Shown: positions 8,773 through 17,307 of the stretch, piece after piece
How positions within the stretch are numbered: position 1 is the stretch's first letter
Layout: every line of letters begins with the position of its first letter
Assembly (NCBI GenBank): GCA_937915755.1
Contig: CALGGR010000148.1
Location: 1-64,000 of the forward strand
Length of the DNA stretch: 64,000 nt
From: an uncultured Fretibacterium sp.
GTDB taxonomy: Bacteria; Synergistota; Synergistia; Synergistales; Aminobacteriaceae
Direction: 5' to 3'
Program-made: the position numbers and the translations under genes
Notes under the pieces: model-generated
Seen by the model: only the letters and a program-made list of their open reading frames with translations
The model's database searches: none
What the model was told of the DNA's origin: nothing

Positions 8773-10503
8773 ATGAAGCAGTTGATGCAGGGCAATACCG
8801 CCGCCGCCAGAGGATTATATGAAGCGGGCTGCTGCGTTGCGTCAAGTTACCCGGGTACTCCAAGCACGGAGATAACCGAAGAAATCGCGAAGTATGACGA
8901 AGTATATTCCGAGTGGGCACCCAATGAGAAGGTTGCAATGGAAGCAGCTTTCGGAGCCTCTCTCGCAGGAAAGAGAAGTTTCTGCGGAATGAAGCATGTC
9001 GGACTCAATGTTGCCGCAGATCCTTTGTTCACGGTCTCATACACCGGTGTTAATGCGGGGATGGTCATCTGTGTTGCGGACGATGCAGGAATGCACTCAT
9101 CACAGAACGAGCAGGACTCACGGCATTACGCAAAGGCCGCGAAGCTACCAATGCTCGAACCTTCGGACTCACAGGAAGCACTCGAATTTTTCCGGAGGGC
9201 TTACGATATTTCGGAGGAGTATGACTGTCCCGTTATCGTCAAAATGTGTACGAGGATAGCGCATTCTCAGTCGTTGGTCGAAACAGGAGCGCGCAAGGCA
9301 ATTCCAGCCCGCCCGTACGAGAAGAACATTGCAAAATATGTCATGATGCCGGGAAACGCGATAAGGCGGCACCCGATTGTTGAGGAGAGAATGAGGAGGC
9401 TTCAGGATTTTGCGGAGACCTCTGACATCAACCGTATAGATTCCGGCACTGATACATCGGTCGGAATAATCACATCATCAACATGCTACCAGTACGTGAA
9501 AGAAGCATTGGGCAACACGTATCCCGTTCTGAAACTCGGAATGATTTGGCCGATGCCTGACGCTAAGATCCGGGGATTTTCGGGGACTGTCGGGAGGCTC
9601 GTAATCGTTGAGGAACTTGACGGCTTCATTGAGGAGCATTGCCGCGAATTGGGGCTGAAGTGCGAGGGAAAATCACTCTTCGGATATTTGGGCGAGTTGA
9701 GCCAGAACGTAATCGCTGAGAAGTTAGGCCGTCCTGTTCCTTCAGGATTGAGGCTCGATGAGTCTGTGAAAATTCCTGCGCGTCCTCCGATGATGTGCGC
9801 GGGTTGCCCTCACAGGGGATTATTCTTCACGCTGAACCAGGCGAAATGCACAGTGCTCGGCGATATTGGGTGCTATACGCTCGGTGCTGTTGCGCCACTC
9901 TCGGCAATGGAGATGACTCTCTGCATGGGAGCTTCAGTGAGTGCGCTTCACGGTTTCAGTAAGGCAGGCGGAAAGAACGTCGTCGCGGTAATAGGGGACT
10001 CTACGTTCATGCACTCAGGAATGACTGGCCTCGCTAACATCGCCTACAACCAGAGCAAAGGTGTCGTAATAATCCTCGACAACTCTATAACTGGAATGAC
10101 AGGTCATCAGCAGAACCCAACTACCGGCCTCAACATTAAGGGCGACCCGGCCGGGAAAATCAACCTTGAGAGTTTGTGCAGAGCTATGGGCTTCAAGCGT
10201 GTCAGAGTCGTTGACCCCTATAACCTCAAGGAATGTGCCGATGCCGTCAAAGAGGAACTTGCTGCTGATGAGCCTTCAGTGATAATCTCGCGGAGACCGT
10301 GTGCCCTTCTGAAGTACGTAAAGCATAATCCGCCTCTCAGTGTTGACACATCGACGTGCGTGGGCTGCAAAGCGTGTATGAAGATTGGCTGCCCTGCTCT
10401 CTCAATGAAAGACGGAAAGGCTCACGTTGACGCTACATTGTGCGTAGGCTGCGGGGTTTGCAAACAGCGCTGCAGGTTTGGAGCGTTCAGAGGGGGCGAG
10501 TAA
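8773..10503 (+). CDS. iorA: indolepyruvate ferredoxin oxidoreductase, alpha subunit
   Basis: The TPP-containing subunit of the enzyme that oxidatively decarboxylates aryl-pyruvates, from Trp, Phe and Tyr transamination, to aryl-acetyl-CoA while reducing ferredoxin. The N-terminal pyrimidine-binding domain shows CCVASSYPGTPSTEITE. The TPP domain shows PPMMCAGCPHRG, GDIGCYTLG and VIGDSTFMHSGMTGL. The C-terminus has two ferredoxin clusters, CVGCKACMKIGCP and CVGCGVCKQRC. At 576 residues it is close to family length. ATG follows GAAGGGGG. iorB lies 0.9 kb downstream, separated by two small coiled-coil genes, which is unusual. Confidence 0.95.
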   Translation: MKQLMQGNTAAARGLYEAGCCVASSYPGTPSTEITEEIAKYDEVYSEWAPNEKVAMEAAFGASLAGKRSFCGMKHVGLNVAADPLFTVSYTGVNAGMVICVADDAGMHSSQNEQDSRHYAKAAKLPMLEPSDSQEALEFFRRAYDISEEYDCPVIVKMCTRIAHSQSLVETGARKAIPARPYEKNIAKYVMMPGNAIRRHPIVEERMRRLQDFAETSDINRIDSGTDTSVGIITSSTCYQYVKEALGNTYPVLKLGMIWPMPDAKIRGFSGTVGRLVIVEELDGFIEEHCRELGLKCEGKSLFGYLGELSQNVIAEKLGRPVPSGLRLDESVKIPARPPMMCAGCPHRGLFFTLNQAKCTVLGDIGCYTLGAVAPLSAMEMTLCMGASVSALHGFSKAGGKNVVAVIGDSTFMHSGMTGLANIAYNQSKGVVIILDNSITGMTGHQQNPTTGLNIKGDPAGKINLESLCRAMGFKRVRVVDPYNLKECADAVKEELAADEPSVIISRRPCALLKYVKHNPPLSVDTSTCVGCKACMKIGCPALSMKDGKAHVDATLCVGCGVCKQRCRFGAFRGGE

Positions 10504-10504
10504 C

Positions 10505-11071
10505 ATGGCCGAAACGATGAATGAAACTCAGGGTGATGTTTACGTACGCAGAGATGTTTTTGAGGCGCGTATGGACAGAATGGAGATGCTGCTTGAGAAG
10601 ACAGTGCTCGAAATCAAATCATACGTTGACAAATCGACGGGCGAGACAAGAACGTACGTTGAGAAAGCAACAGCCGATACAAGAGCATACGTCGAGAAAG
10701 CTATAGGCGGCTTGAGAGATGAAGTGAAATCCGAAGTAGGCGGCTTGAGAGCGGAAGTGAAATCTGAAATAGGTAGCTTAAGAACGGAAATGCAATCCGA
10801 GATAGGCGGCTTAAAAAAGGAAACAGGTGGCCTTAGAGCTGAAATTGCGGAAGTGAAGAACGAAGTAAAAGGGCTGTCCGCACGAGTTCAGGCTGTGGAA
10901 AACACGTTGTCCTGGTGGATCGGGCTATTTGCGATACTTATTGCTTTATTAGCATTCGCAACCCCTATAGCAGACTCCATCAAGAAGCTGTTTAAGCCGT
11001 CGTTCACGCTCGATGACATAAAGAACATTGTCAGGGCGGAGATTGCAAGTCAGTCCGGAGGAGGCGAGTAA
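10505..11071 (+). CDS. coiled-coil protein with one C-terminal transmembrane helix
   Basis: Not a recognised enzyme. The 188-residue product starts at ATG 10505, one base after the iorA stop; the open frame extends back to 10478 but that part overlaps iorA. It contains the motif YVRRDVFEARMDRME, a long coiled coil (about 40-135) built of repeated units such as VEKAxxxTRAY and GGLRxEVKSEIG, a membrane helix near 137-160 (WWIGLFAILIALLAF), and a tail with TLDDIKNIVRAEIAS. It is a paralogue of the next gene. Its place inside the ior operon suggests a scaffold or membrane tether for the oxidoreductase; this is inference. Confidence 0.72.
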   Translation: MAETMNETQGDVYVRRDVFEARMDRMEMLLEKTVLEIKSYVDKSTGETRTYVEKATADTRAYVEKAIGGLRDEVKSEVGGLRAEVKSEIGSLRTEMQSEIGGLKKETGGLRAEIAEVKNEVKGLSARVQAVENTLSWWIGLFAILIALLAFATPIADSIKKLFKPSFTLDDIKNIVRAEIASQSGGGE

Positions 11072-11072
11072 T

Positions 11073-11408
11073 ATGTCCGAGACGCAGAGGGATCTTTACG
11101 TCCGCAGAGATGTATTTGAGGCGCGACTCGCACGTATTGAGGAATTGTACTCTAGGACATCAGCAGAGATACGAGAAATCAGAAGTGATATGACCGACCT
11201 TAAAGCCAGCTTCTATAGCATTCGCAGTATGTTTCTGCTGTCGTCTATATTATTCTGGGGAGTTCTTGTTGTGATGGTAGCGTTAACTGTAATATTGAGG
11301 GTCTATCAAGAAATCCATCAGCCCTCAATAACTGCTAAAGATGCTGAACGAGTTGCAAAGCGTTTGGTAAAAGATGCGATTGAACATCGCCTGAAGGAGG
11401 GCGCATAA
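11073..11408 (+). CDS. short paralogue of the preceding coiled-coil membrane protein
   Basis: A 111-residue protein starting at ATG 11073, two bases after the preceding stop. It repeats the hallmark LYVRRDVFEARLARIEEL at its N-terminus, then has a short coiled coil, a hydrophobic helix (FLLSSILFWGVLVVMVALTV) and a tail with SITAKDAERVAKRLVKDAI, parallel to the ending of its neighbour. It therefore arose by duplication and loss of the long coiled coil. It sits between iorA and iorB, with its stop two bases before iorB. Function unknown. Confidence 0.7.
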   Translation: MSETQRDLYVRRDVFEARLARIEELYSRTSAEIREIRSDMTDLKASFYSIRSMFLLSSILFWGVLVVMVALTVILRVYQEIHQPSITAKDAERVAKRLVKDAIEHRLKEGA

Positions 11409-11410
11409 CA

Positions 11411-11986
11411 ATGACCACAAAGAACATCATGATAGTCGGAGTCGGAGGACAGGGAAGCGTCCTCGCAAGCAAACTACTCGGCCACTTACTCACTGCACAG
11501 GGCTACGATGTAAAAGTCTCAGAAGTTCACGGAATGAGCCAGCGCGGTGGAAGCGTCGTAACCTACGTCCGTTACGGCGACAAGGTATATTCACCCGTGA
11601 TCGACAAGGGACAGGCGGACTTCATTGTGTCGTTCGAGATTCTTGAGGCCGCTAGATGGATTGGCTACCTCGCTCCAAACGGACAGATCGTAACCTCAAC
11701 ACAGCAGATTGACCCCATGCCCGTACTCACAGGTGCAATGTCTTACCCCGATAACCTCCTCGAAGAAATCAGGAAGTCAGGCGCAAAGGTTGATGCCCTT
11801 GACTGCCTCAAACTCGCAGAAGAGGCCGGAAGTTCCAAAGCCGTCAACCTCGTGCTCCTTGGGAGACTTTCGCATTATTTCACGGACATATCGCCGGAAG
11901 CATGGCAGGAGTCAATCACAGCGTGTGTGCCCGCGAAATTCCTAGAACTGAACAGGAGAGCGTTTGATTTAGGCAAGAACGCATAA
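11411..11986 (+). CDS. iorB: indolepyruvate ferredoxin oxidoreductase, beta subunit
   Basis: The small (gamma-type) subunit of the 2-oxo-acid oxidoreductase that partners IorA. The 191-residue length and the N-terminal IMIVGVGGQGSVLASKLLG and SEVHGMSQRGGSVVTYVRYG are diagnostic. It contributes to CoA binding and catalysis in the alpha-beta complex. ATG is two bases downstream of the small coiled-coil gene behind GGAGGGCG, so all four genes appear co-transcribed. Confidence 0.95.
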   Translation: MTTKNIMIVGVGGQGSVLASKLLGHLLTAQGYDVKVSEVHGMSQRGGSVVTYVRYGDKVYSPVIDKGQADFIVSFEILEAARWIGYLAPNGQIVTSTQQIDPMPVLTGAMSYPDNLLEEIRKSGAKVDALDCLKLAEEAGSSKAVNLVLLGRLSHYFTDISPEAWQESITACVPAKFLELNRRAFDLGKNA

Positions 11987-12019
11987 GAGATATATTCATA
12001 GCAAAGAAGGTTTTATTGT

Positions 12020-13321
12020 ATGGGAAATTATTATCAGCCGGAAATTGAGACAATGCCGCGCGAAGAAATCCGCAAGTTGCAGAATGAGCGACTTCTGAAG
12101 CAGGTTCGCCACGCTTGGGAAGATGTGCCCTATTACCGCAAGAAGATGCAGGAAAAGGGACTTACCCCCGACGACATAAAGTCGATGGATGACCTCCACA
12201 AGCTCCCGTTCCTAACGAAAGCAGATCTCCGCGAGGCATATCCTTACGGCCTCATGGGAAAGCCCCTCAAGGACTGCGTCCGCATTCAGTCAACTTCAGG
12301 GACAACAGGCCAGAGAGTCGTAGCGTTCTACACACAGCATGACCTGCATCTCTGGGAGACAATGTGCGCGAGGGCAATAGTTGCGGCGGGCGGAAGCAAT
12401 GAGTCGGTCGTTCAGGTCTCATACGGCTACGGTCTTTTCACGGGCGGGCCGGGTCTAAACGGCGGAAGTCATCTCGTAGGTTCGCTCACGATTCCTACGT
12501 CGTCAGGAAACACGGACAGGCAGCTCATGTTCATCAAAGATTTGTCGGCAACAATACTCTGCTGCACGCCAAGTTACGCTGCATTCATCGGTGAGCGTAT
12601 GAAGGAAATGGGAATGACACCCGATGATATTCCACTGAAAGCCGGAATTTTCGGTGCTGAGGCTTGGAGTGAGAGCATGAGGCGCGACATTGAGGCTACG
12701 ATGGGTATAAAGGCCTATGACATTTATGGATTGACGGAGCTTTGCGGGCCGGGAGTTTCGTTCGAGTGCGAAGACCAGCACGGTATGCACATAAACGAGG
12801 ACTACTTCATTCCCGAGATCATCGACCCTGAGACCGGCGAAGTCCTCCCGGAAGGAAGCACAGGTGAACTCGTCTTCACGACGTTGGAGAAGGAAGCGTT
12901 CCCGTTAATCCGTTACAGGACGCGCGACATCACGAGCCTGAGTTACGAGCCATGCCCTTGCGGAAGGACTCACGTGAGAATGTCGAGGCTCAAGGGACGT
13001 ACTGACGATATGCTCATCATTCGTGGGGTTAACGTGTTCCCGTCGCAGATTGAGACCGTTCTCATCAATCAGGGCTACCCTGCGAACTACCAGATTATTG
13101 TTGACAGGGTGAACAATACGGACACGCTTGATGTAAGAGTCGAGATGACACCTGAGATGTTTACGGACAATCTCGGAGTCGTCAACCAGCGTCAGGCAAA
13201 ACTTGTCGAAGGTCTCCGCTCAATGCTCGGACTTACGGCGAAAGTTACGCTTGTTGCGCCGAAGACCATTGCCAGAAGCGAGGGCAAGGCTGTGCGCGTA
13301 ATTGACAACAGGAAGATATAA
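12020..13321 (+). CDS. paaK: phenylacetate-CoA ligase family enzyme
   Basis: An AMP-forming aryl-acetate CoA ligase of 433 residues. It has the adenylation P-loop IQSTSGTTGQ, the A5 region YDIYGLTELCGPG and the C-terminal RGVNVFPSQIE characteristic of PaaK. In amino-acid-fermenting anaerobes this enzyme sits next to ior genes and interconverts aryl-acetyl-CoA and aryl-acetate, which would conserve the thioester energy made by IorAB. That role in this organism is inferred from context. It starts 33 bases after iorB behind AAGAAGG. Confidence 0.93.
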   Translation: MGNYYQPEIETMPREEIRKLQNERLLKQVRHAWEDVPYYRKKMQEKGLTPDDIKSMDDLHKLPFLTKADLREAYPYGLMGKPLKDCVRIQSTSGTTGQRVVAFYTQHDLHLWETMCARAIVAAGGSNESVVQVSYGYGLFTGGPGLNGGSHLVGSLTIPTSSGNTDRQLMFIKDLSATILCCTPSYAAFIGERMKEMGMTPDDIPLKAGIFGAEAWSESMRRDIEATMGIKAYDIYGLTELCGPGVSFECEDQHGMHINEDYFIPEIIDPETGEVLPEGSTGELVFTTLEKEAFPLIRYRTRDITSLSYEPCPCGRTHVRMSRLKGRTDDMLIIRGVNVFPSQIETVLINQGYPANYQIIVDRVNNTDTLDVRVEMTPEMFTDNLGVVNQRQAKLVEGLRSMLGLTAKVTLVAPKTIARSEGKAVRVIDNRKI

Positions 13322-13334
13322 GGAGGGAATATTC

Positions 13335-13769
13335 ATGAGTGTGAAACAAATTTCGGTATTTCTGGAGAATCGTCCTGGCTGCCTTCATGAGATGACGAAG
13401 GTACTTGCCGACGCCAAGATTGACCTTCGCGGATTGTCGCTTGCTGAGACGAGCGATTTCGGAATCGTCAGGCTGATCGTTGATGATGTTACTGGGACTG
13501 CAAGCACTTTGAGGGACGCAGGATTCGTTGCAAGCATGACGGACGTTCTGGCGGTTGAAGTTCCGAACGTTCCGGGCGGACTAAACAGGGTGCTTGAGAT
13601 TCTTGACGGCGCTGGAATTAACGTTGAGTACATGTACGCTATACTCGGTAACAAGAAATCCGATACGGCCTACATGATATTCCGAGTTGACGACAACGCT
13701 AAGGCATCGGCTGCTCTGAGAAGTTCGGGCGTAAAAATTATGGAGGCTGAAGAACTTTCGGCACTGTAA
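13335..13769 (+). CDS. tandem ACT-domain protein (amino-acid-binding)
   Basis: A 144-residue protein made of two ACT folds: KQISVFLENRPGCLHEMTKVLA at the start and a second with EVPNVPGGLNRVLEILDGAGINVEYMYA. Such stand-alone proteins bind amino acids and are found beside paaK/ior clusters, where they probably sense aromatic amino acids. The start is ATG 13335 behind AAGGAGGGAAT; the open frame reaches back into paaK but lacks a ribosome-binding site there. A terminator follows and then a paralogue with the same architecture. Confidence 0.85.
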   Translation: MSVKQISVFLENRPGCLHEMTKVLADAKIDLRGLSLAETSDFGIVRLIVDDVTGTASTLRDAGFVASMTDVLAVEVPNVPGGLNRVLEILDGAGINVEYMYAILGNKKSDTAYMIFRVDDNAKASAALRSSGVKIMEAEELSAL

Positions 13770-13794
13770 GAGTTTCGGAAAAAAAGAGAAGAAG

Positions 13795-13829
13795 CCTCCC
13801 CAGATAACAAGCGGGGAGGTTTTATTTTT
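13795..13829 (+). terminator. intrinsic terminator between the two ACT genes
   Basis: CCTCCCC (13795-13801) pairs with GGGGAGG (13813-13819), followed by TTTTATTTTT. It lies only 16 bases before the second ACT gene, so that gene is transcribed by read-through or is subject to attenuation. Confidence 0.85.
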
Positions 13830-13844
13830 GAGGAGGGAAAATTC

Positions 13845-14297
13845 ATGAACGTTAAGCAAATTTCTGTGGTGATGAGCAATGAGCCGGGAAGCGTCCTTAG
13901 AATGGCAAAGACTCTTTCCAAGAATGACATATACATCAGGGCGTTGACGGTCGCTGACTCAAGCACATTCAGCACGGTCAGGATTATTGTTGACAATGTA
14001 CTCTGGGCATCGTCGGTTCTAAAGGAGGCAGGCTTCACCGTGAGCCTCAGTGATGTCATAGCTGTCGGAGTTCCTGACACACCCGACGGTCTTGCGAGCG
14101 TTCTGGAAATTCTTGACGCTTCGGGAATCAACATCGACTACATGTACGAGATACGCGGCAACAAAAGGCACATCACGACAGAAGGGACAGACATGCAGCT
14201 TTTCGTCTTCAAGGTGAGCGATAATGTCAGAGCTATGGAGGCGTTCGATGCTGAAGGGGTAAAAGTTTTCGGACAAGGTGAACTTTCTGCGCTGTAA
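13845..14297 (+). CDS. second tandem ACT-domain protein
   Basis: A 150-residue paralogue of the preceding protein, sharing MxVKQISVxxxNxPG at the start, the central VGVPDTPDGLASVLEILDASGINIDYMYE and the closing GELSAL. It has a short insert (KRHITTEGTDMQ) in the second ACT domain. ATG follows GAGGAGGGAAA directly after a terminator, so its level may be set separately from the ior-paaK transcript. It probably has a different ligand preference; the ligand is unknown. Confidence 0.85.
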   Translation: MNVKQISVVMSNEPGSVLRMAKTLSKNDIYIRALTVADSSTFSTVRIIVDNVLWASSVLKEAGFTVSLSDVIAVGVPDTPDGLASVLEILDASGINIDYMYEIRGNKRHITTEGTDMQLFVFKVSDNVRAMEAFDAEGVKVFGQGELSAL

Positions 14298-14305
14298 CCA
14301 AAAAT

Positions 14306-14340
14306 TCCTCCTGCTGAAAATTCGGCGGGAGGATTTATTT
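14306..14340 (+). terminator. intrinsic terminator after the ior-paaK-ACT cluster
   Basis: TCCTCCTGCTG pairs with CGGCGGGAGGA, with loop AAAATT, followed by TTTATTTTT. This is a strong hairpin and U-tract ending the transcription unit. Confidence 0.88.
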
Positions 14341-14342
14341 TT

Positions 14343-14351
14343 GCTATAATC
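14343..14351 (+). promoter_or_regulatory. extended -10 promoter before the DUF1810 gene
   Basis: TGCTATAAT lies directly after the terminator U-tract and 35 bases before the ATG, giving a short leader with AGGAGG. Confidence 0.5.
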
Positions 14352-14385
14352 TCAGAAATTCACGAGATATTTTTAGGAGGACATT

Positions 14386-14802
14386 ATGTCAAAATTAGAA
14401 CGATTCTTCCCGTATCACACTGAGGATTACCCTGCAGCACTGCGAGAAATCAAGGCCGGACACAAGGAAACGCATTGGATATGGTACATATACCCGCAGC
14501 TTCGAGGCTTGGGTAAAACTACGCGCGCCTACAAATTTGGAATTGAGGACGCTGACGAGGCGAAGCTCTACTTATCCCATCCCGTATTAGGCCCTGACCT
14601 TCTCGAAATCACTGAAGCACTTCTCAGCTTGAAAGAGAATGATCCAGTTGAAGTCATGGGAGTAATCGATGCCATGAAGCTGAGATCATGTATGACACTT
14701 TTCGCAAGCGTTTCGGAAAAAGGCTCGGTTTTCCACAAGGTACTTGATAAATTCTATGGCGGTGAAATGGATGACGTTACCCTTTCTATGCTGAAGCTCT
14801 GA
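14386..14802 (+). CDS. DUF1810 family protein
   Basis: The 138-residue product fits DUF1810: the family signature WYIYPQLRGLG appears here as WIWYIYPQLRGLGKTTRAY, followed by the conserved YLSHPVLGPDL and KLRSCMTLFA. The family is a small soluble globin-like helical fold of unknown biochemical role, although members have been linked to calpastatin-type annotations. ATG follows TTTTTAGGAGGACATT. It has its own promoter and is monocistronic. Confidence 0.85.
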   Translation: MSKLERFFPYHTEDYPAALREIKAGHKETHWIWYIYPQLRGLGKTTRAYKFGIEDADEAKLYLSHPVLGPDLLEITEALLSLKENDPVEVMGVIDAMKLRSCMTLFASVSEKGSVFHKVLDKFYGGEMDDVTLSMLKL

Positions 14803-15125
14803 GCGGAAACTTTCTCTGTTCCTCGGCAGGAAATTTCCTCGCTATAGCCATTCGCTGAGGACAAGAGTTTCTTTTGGCCGATGCTTATCACACTGAGGTT
14901 GACACCGCAAATTTCCCAGCATAATATTTTTATGTCAGTTCACGAAAATTTGTCAGCCTCAGTTTAATTTATGCTTTTCATTTCCTGCGTGAACGTCGCT
15001 TTTCTTTCGTAAAAGTGTATTCTAGTCCCTGTAAATTTGGATTGACATCTGAGATAATTATCAGCCAGAAAGACGGACAGGAGAAAATTTTATTGAAAGA
15101 TAAATTTTAGGAAAAGAGGCAGCCC
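14803..15125 (+). promoter_or_regulatory. 323-base intergenic region with promoter and palindromes
   Basis: No gene is visible. A sigma-70 promoter, TTGACA (14899-14904) with 17-base spacing to TAATAT (14922-14927), would give a leader of roughly 190 bases before the BMP operon. Two short palindromes are seen: GGAAATTTCC near 14828 and GATAATTATC at 15051-15060 within a second TTGACA context. Either may be a regulator site. A GGAAAAGAGGC ribosome-binding site precedes 15126. Confidence 0.5.
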
Positions 15126-16217
15126 ATGAAGAAAATCATCTTTATCGCATTCTTTCTTCTTTTTGCCGCCATAGCAGGGATTTATCAGATCCAGAAAAGC
15201 CAGGTGGACACGAATGTAACAGCTAAGACCACGAAAGTCGGCGTACTGATAAACGGAAGCCGCTCGGATCACAGCTATTGCCAGGCACATTATGAGGCAC
15301 TGGAGGCCATCAAAGACGACCTTAACCTCGAGTTCGTATACTTGGAGAATGTCCCAATGGATTGCTACAAGGACATCGTAAGCCTCATACGCGATAAGGG
15401 CTGCAAGATTGTTGTGGCTATTTCTTACGAGTTTGGCAGAGACATGATGAAGGCTGCGGAGAAGTATCCCGATATTTATTTTTTCCATGCGTCAGGTGTC
15501 AATCATCGAAAAAATTTCTCATCTTTCTTTGGCAGAATGTATCAGGCACGTTATCTTTCAGGCATTGCCGCAGGCATGAACACGAAGACAGGAGAGCTGG
15601 GCTATGTTGCAGCGTTCCCAATTTCGGAGGTCATAAGGGGAATCAATGCTTTCACTCTGGGGGTAAGAAGTGTCCGCCCTGATGCCGTCGTTCATGTACG
15701 ATATTGCAATTCATGGCAGGGTGATGAGGTTGCCGGGGAAGCCTGCCGGAAGCTGCTAAGACTTTATCCCATTGACGTTGTTGCCATGCACACAGATTCC
15801 CTCCAGCCGCACAGAGAAGCCGATGCCAAGGGCATATGGTCTGTGGGTTACAACATCGACAACGCTGCTATGTTCCCCGATACATATTTGACCGCCTGCA
15901 TATGGAGATGGGACGTTTATTACCGCAAACAGATTCTAAACTGTCTTCAAGGAAAATTTCACGGACATCATGATTTGATAGATATGAACGAAGACATTGT
16001 AGCTCTCTCGGGATTATCCAGCCATGCTGACCCTGAGACGAAAGCGAAAGTTCAGGAAGCCGATGAAAAGCTGCGGACTCTGGAATTTGATGTATTTTAC
16101 GGCCCAATCATAGACAACACAGGGTATCTCCGCGTCGATGAGGGAGAATCTTTGCCGGACGATGAGATGTTTAACCGCTTTTACTGGTACGTGGAGGGTG
16201 TGAAGGTTGAAGAGTAA
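15126..16217 (+). CDS. membrane-anchored BMP/PnrA-family binding protein 1
   Basis: A 363-residue periplasmic-binding protein of the Bmp/PnrA/Med family, whose known ligands are nucleosides. An N-terminal hydrophobic helix (IIFIAFFLLFAAIAGIYQI) with no lipobox cysteine suggests a membrane anchor. The fold is recognised from TTKVGVLINGSRSDHSYCQAH, DIYFFHASGV, FFGRMYQARYLSGIAAG, and GELGYVAAFP followed by INAFTLGVRSVRPDA. No permease or ATPase gene is nearby; instead a second BMP protein, a hybrid kinase and a receiver protein follow, so it probably acts as a sensory receptor subunit. The ligand is unknown. Confidence 0.85.
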   Translation: MKKIIFIAFFLLFAAIAGIYQIQKSQVDTNVTAKTTKVGVLINGSRSDHSYCQAHYEALEAIKDDLNLEFVYLENVPMDCYKDIVSLIRDKGCKIVVAISYEFGRDMMKAAEKYPDIYFFHASGVNHRKNFSSFFGRMYQARYLSGIAAGMNTKTGELGYVAAFPISEVIRGINAFTLGVRSVRPDAVVHVRYCNSWQGDEVAGEACRKLLRLYPIDVVAMHTDSLQPHREADAKGIWSVGYNIDNAAMFPDTYLTACIWRWDVYYRKQILNCLQGKFHGHHDLIDMNEDIVALSGLSSHADPETKAKVQEADEKLRTLEFDVFYGPIIDNTGYLRVDEGESLPDDEMFNRFYWYVEGVKVEE

Positions 16218-17292
16218 GGAATGGACATTGCATCATAATCTGCCGCTGCTTATGTTTGGACTTATCTGCATCGCGCTGGTTGTTGTGATACGGAGTTTCC
16301 AGATACCTGAGACGGATCGTCATATTGTGGTCGGCTGTGTATTGGTCGGTGCGATAAACGACAAAGGTTGGAACGAAAGCCACAGCACAGGTCTGTCAAA
16401 TGCCTGCCATACCTACGGCTGCGGTTTTATGGCGCAGGAATGGGTTGAGGAGAACAAGGACGCTGTGTCCTCTGCTGTAAGGGAGCTTGTGAACGATGGA
16501 GCTAACGTCATCTTTCTGACCAGTTTCGGGTACGGTGAGTACATGGACGAGATTGCCCGTGAATATCCGAGAGTTGCATTCTTCGGCATTTCAGGTGAGG
16601 GAGCTGCCAGAAATTCCACGACTTACTTTGCACGTTTGTATCAAGTTCGATACATTGCCGGAATAATTGCTGGTTCAGAAAGCAAAACCGGCGTTCTTGG
16701 TTATGTTACAGCTGCTCCGAATCCTCAGACGAACCGCAGTATCAATGCCTACGCAATGGGAATGCATGTTGCAAACCCGAAAGCGCGGCTCATCGTTCGT
16801 TTCACAGGAAGCTGGGAAGATAAGGCGGCAGAGCGTGAAAGCGTCGTCCTTCTTGCTGAGAAGGGTGCGGACGTTATCACCTACCATGAGGACAGACCAT
16901 ATGCAGTGCAGGAAGCCGAGAAGATGGGGCTTATGAGTATAGGGTACGATGCAGTCTACGAGGAATACTCCGATAGATTCCTGACGGCGGCTTTGTACAA
17001 CTGGAAGGTACTCTATGAGAAGGTGTTAGGTGATTACATGAGCGGAAGATCGAATTTTTCCCAAAGCTATTGGCTCGGATTCGATGAGGGTGCAGTCGAT
17101 CTTTATCCGCTGTCTCCCCGTGTATCAGAGAAAACGGCACATCTTGCTTCTGTTGAAAAACAAAGAATCTTGGAGAACCGCAGCGTTTTTTCAGGAGTCA
17201 TTTACGACAATAAGGGAAAGCTTCGTTGCGATAAAGACGAGACGAGAGAATCAGCGACCATGAACTTTTCACCGGCATGGACTGGTTCATAG
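16207..17292 (+). CDS. membrane-anchored BMP/PnrA-family binding protein 2
   Basis: A 361-residue paralogue of the preceding protein, starting at TTG 16207 behind GAAGG and overlapping its neighbour by 11 bases. One N-terminal membrane helix (LPLLMFGLICIALVVVI) precedes the binding domain, which shows VGCVLVGAINDKGWNESHS, RVAFFGISGEG, FARLYQVRYIAGIIAG and TGVLGYVTAAPNPQTNRSINAYAMG. The conserved aspartate and aromatic pocket context (NDKGWNE) is retained better than in copy 1. Overlapping genes and the kinase 15 bases downstream suggest the two binding proteins and the kinase form one signalling complex. Confidence 0.85.
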   Translation: MKSKEWTLHHNLPLLMFGLICIALVVVIRSFQIPETDRHIVVGCVLVGAINDKGWNESHSTGLSNACHTYGCGFMAQEWVEENKDAVSSAVRELVNDGANVIFLTSFGYGEYMDEIAREYPRVAFFGISGEGAARNSTTYFARLYQVRYIAGIIAGSESKTGVLGYVTAAPNPQTNRSINAYAMGMHVANPKARLIVRFTGSWEDKAAERESVVLLAEKGADVITYHEDRPYAVQEAEKMGLMSIGYDAVYEEYSDRFLTAALYNWKVLYEKVLGDYMSGRSNFSQSYWLGFDEGAVDLYPLSPRVSEKTAHLASVEKQRILENRSVFSGVIYDNKGKLRCDKDETRESATMNFSPAWTGS

Positions 17293-17307
17293 AAGGGGTA
17301 GAGATTT

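Noticed and set aside
15090..15488. 132-codon minus-strand ORF over the BMP1 start
   Set aside because: It is a shadow of a clear BMP-family gene on the plus strand, with no family resemblance.
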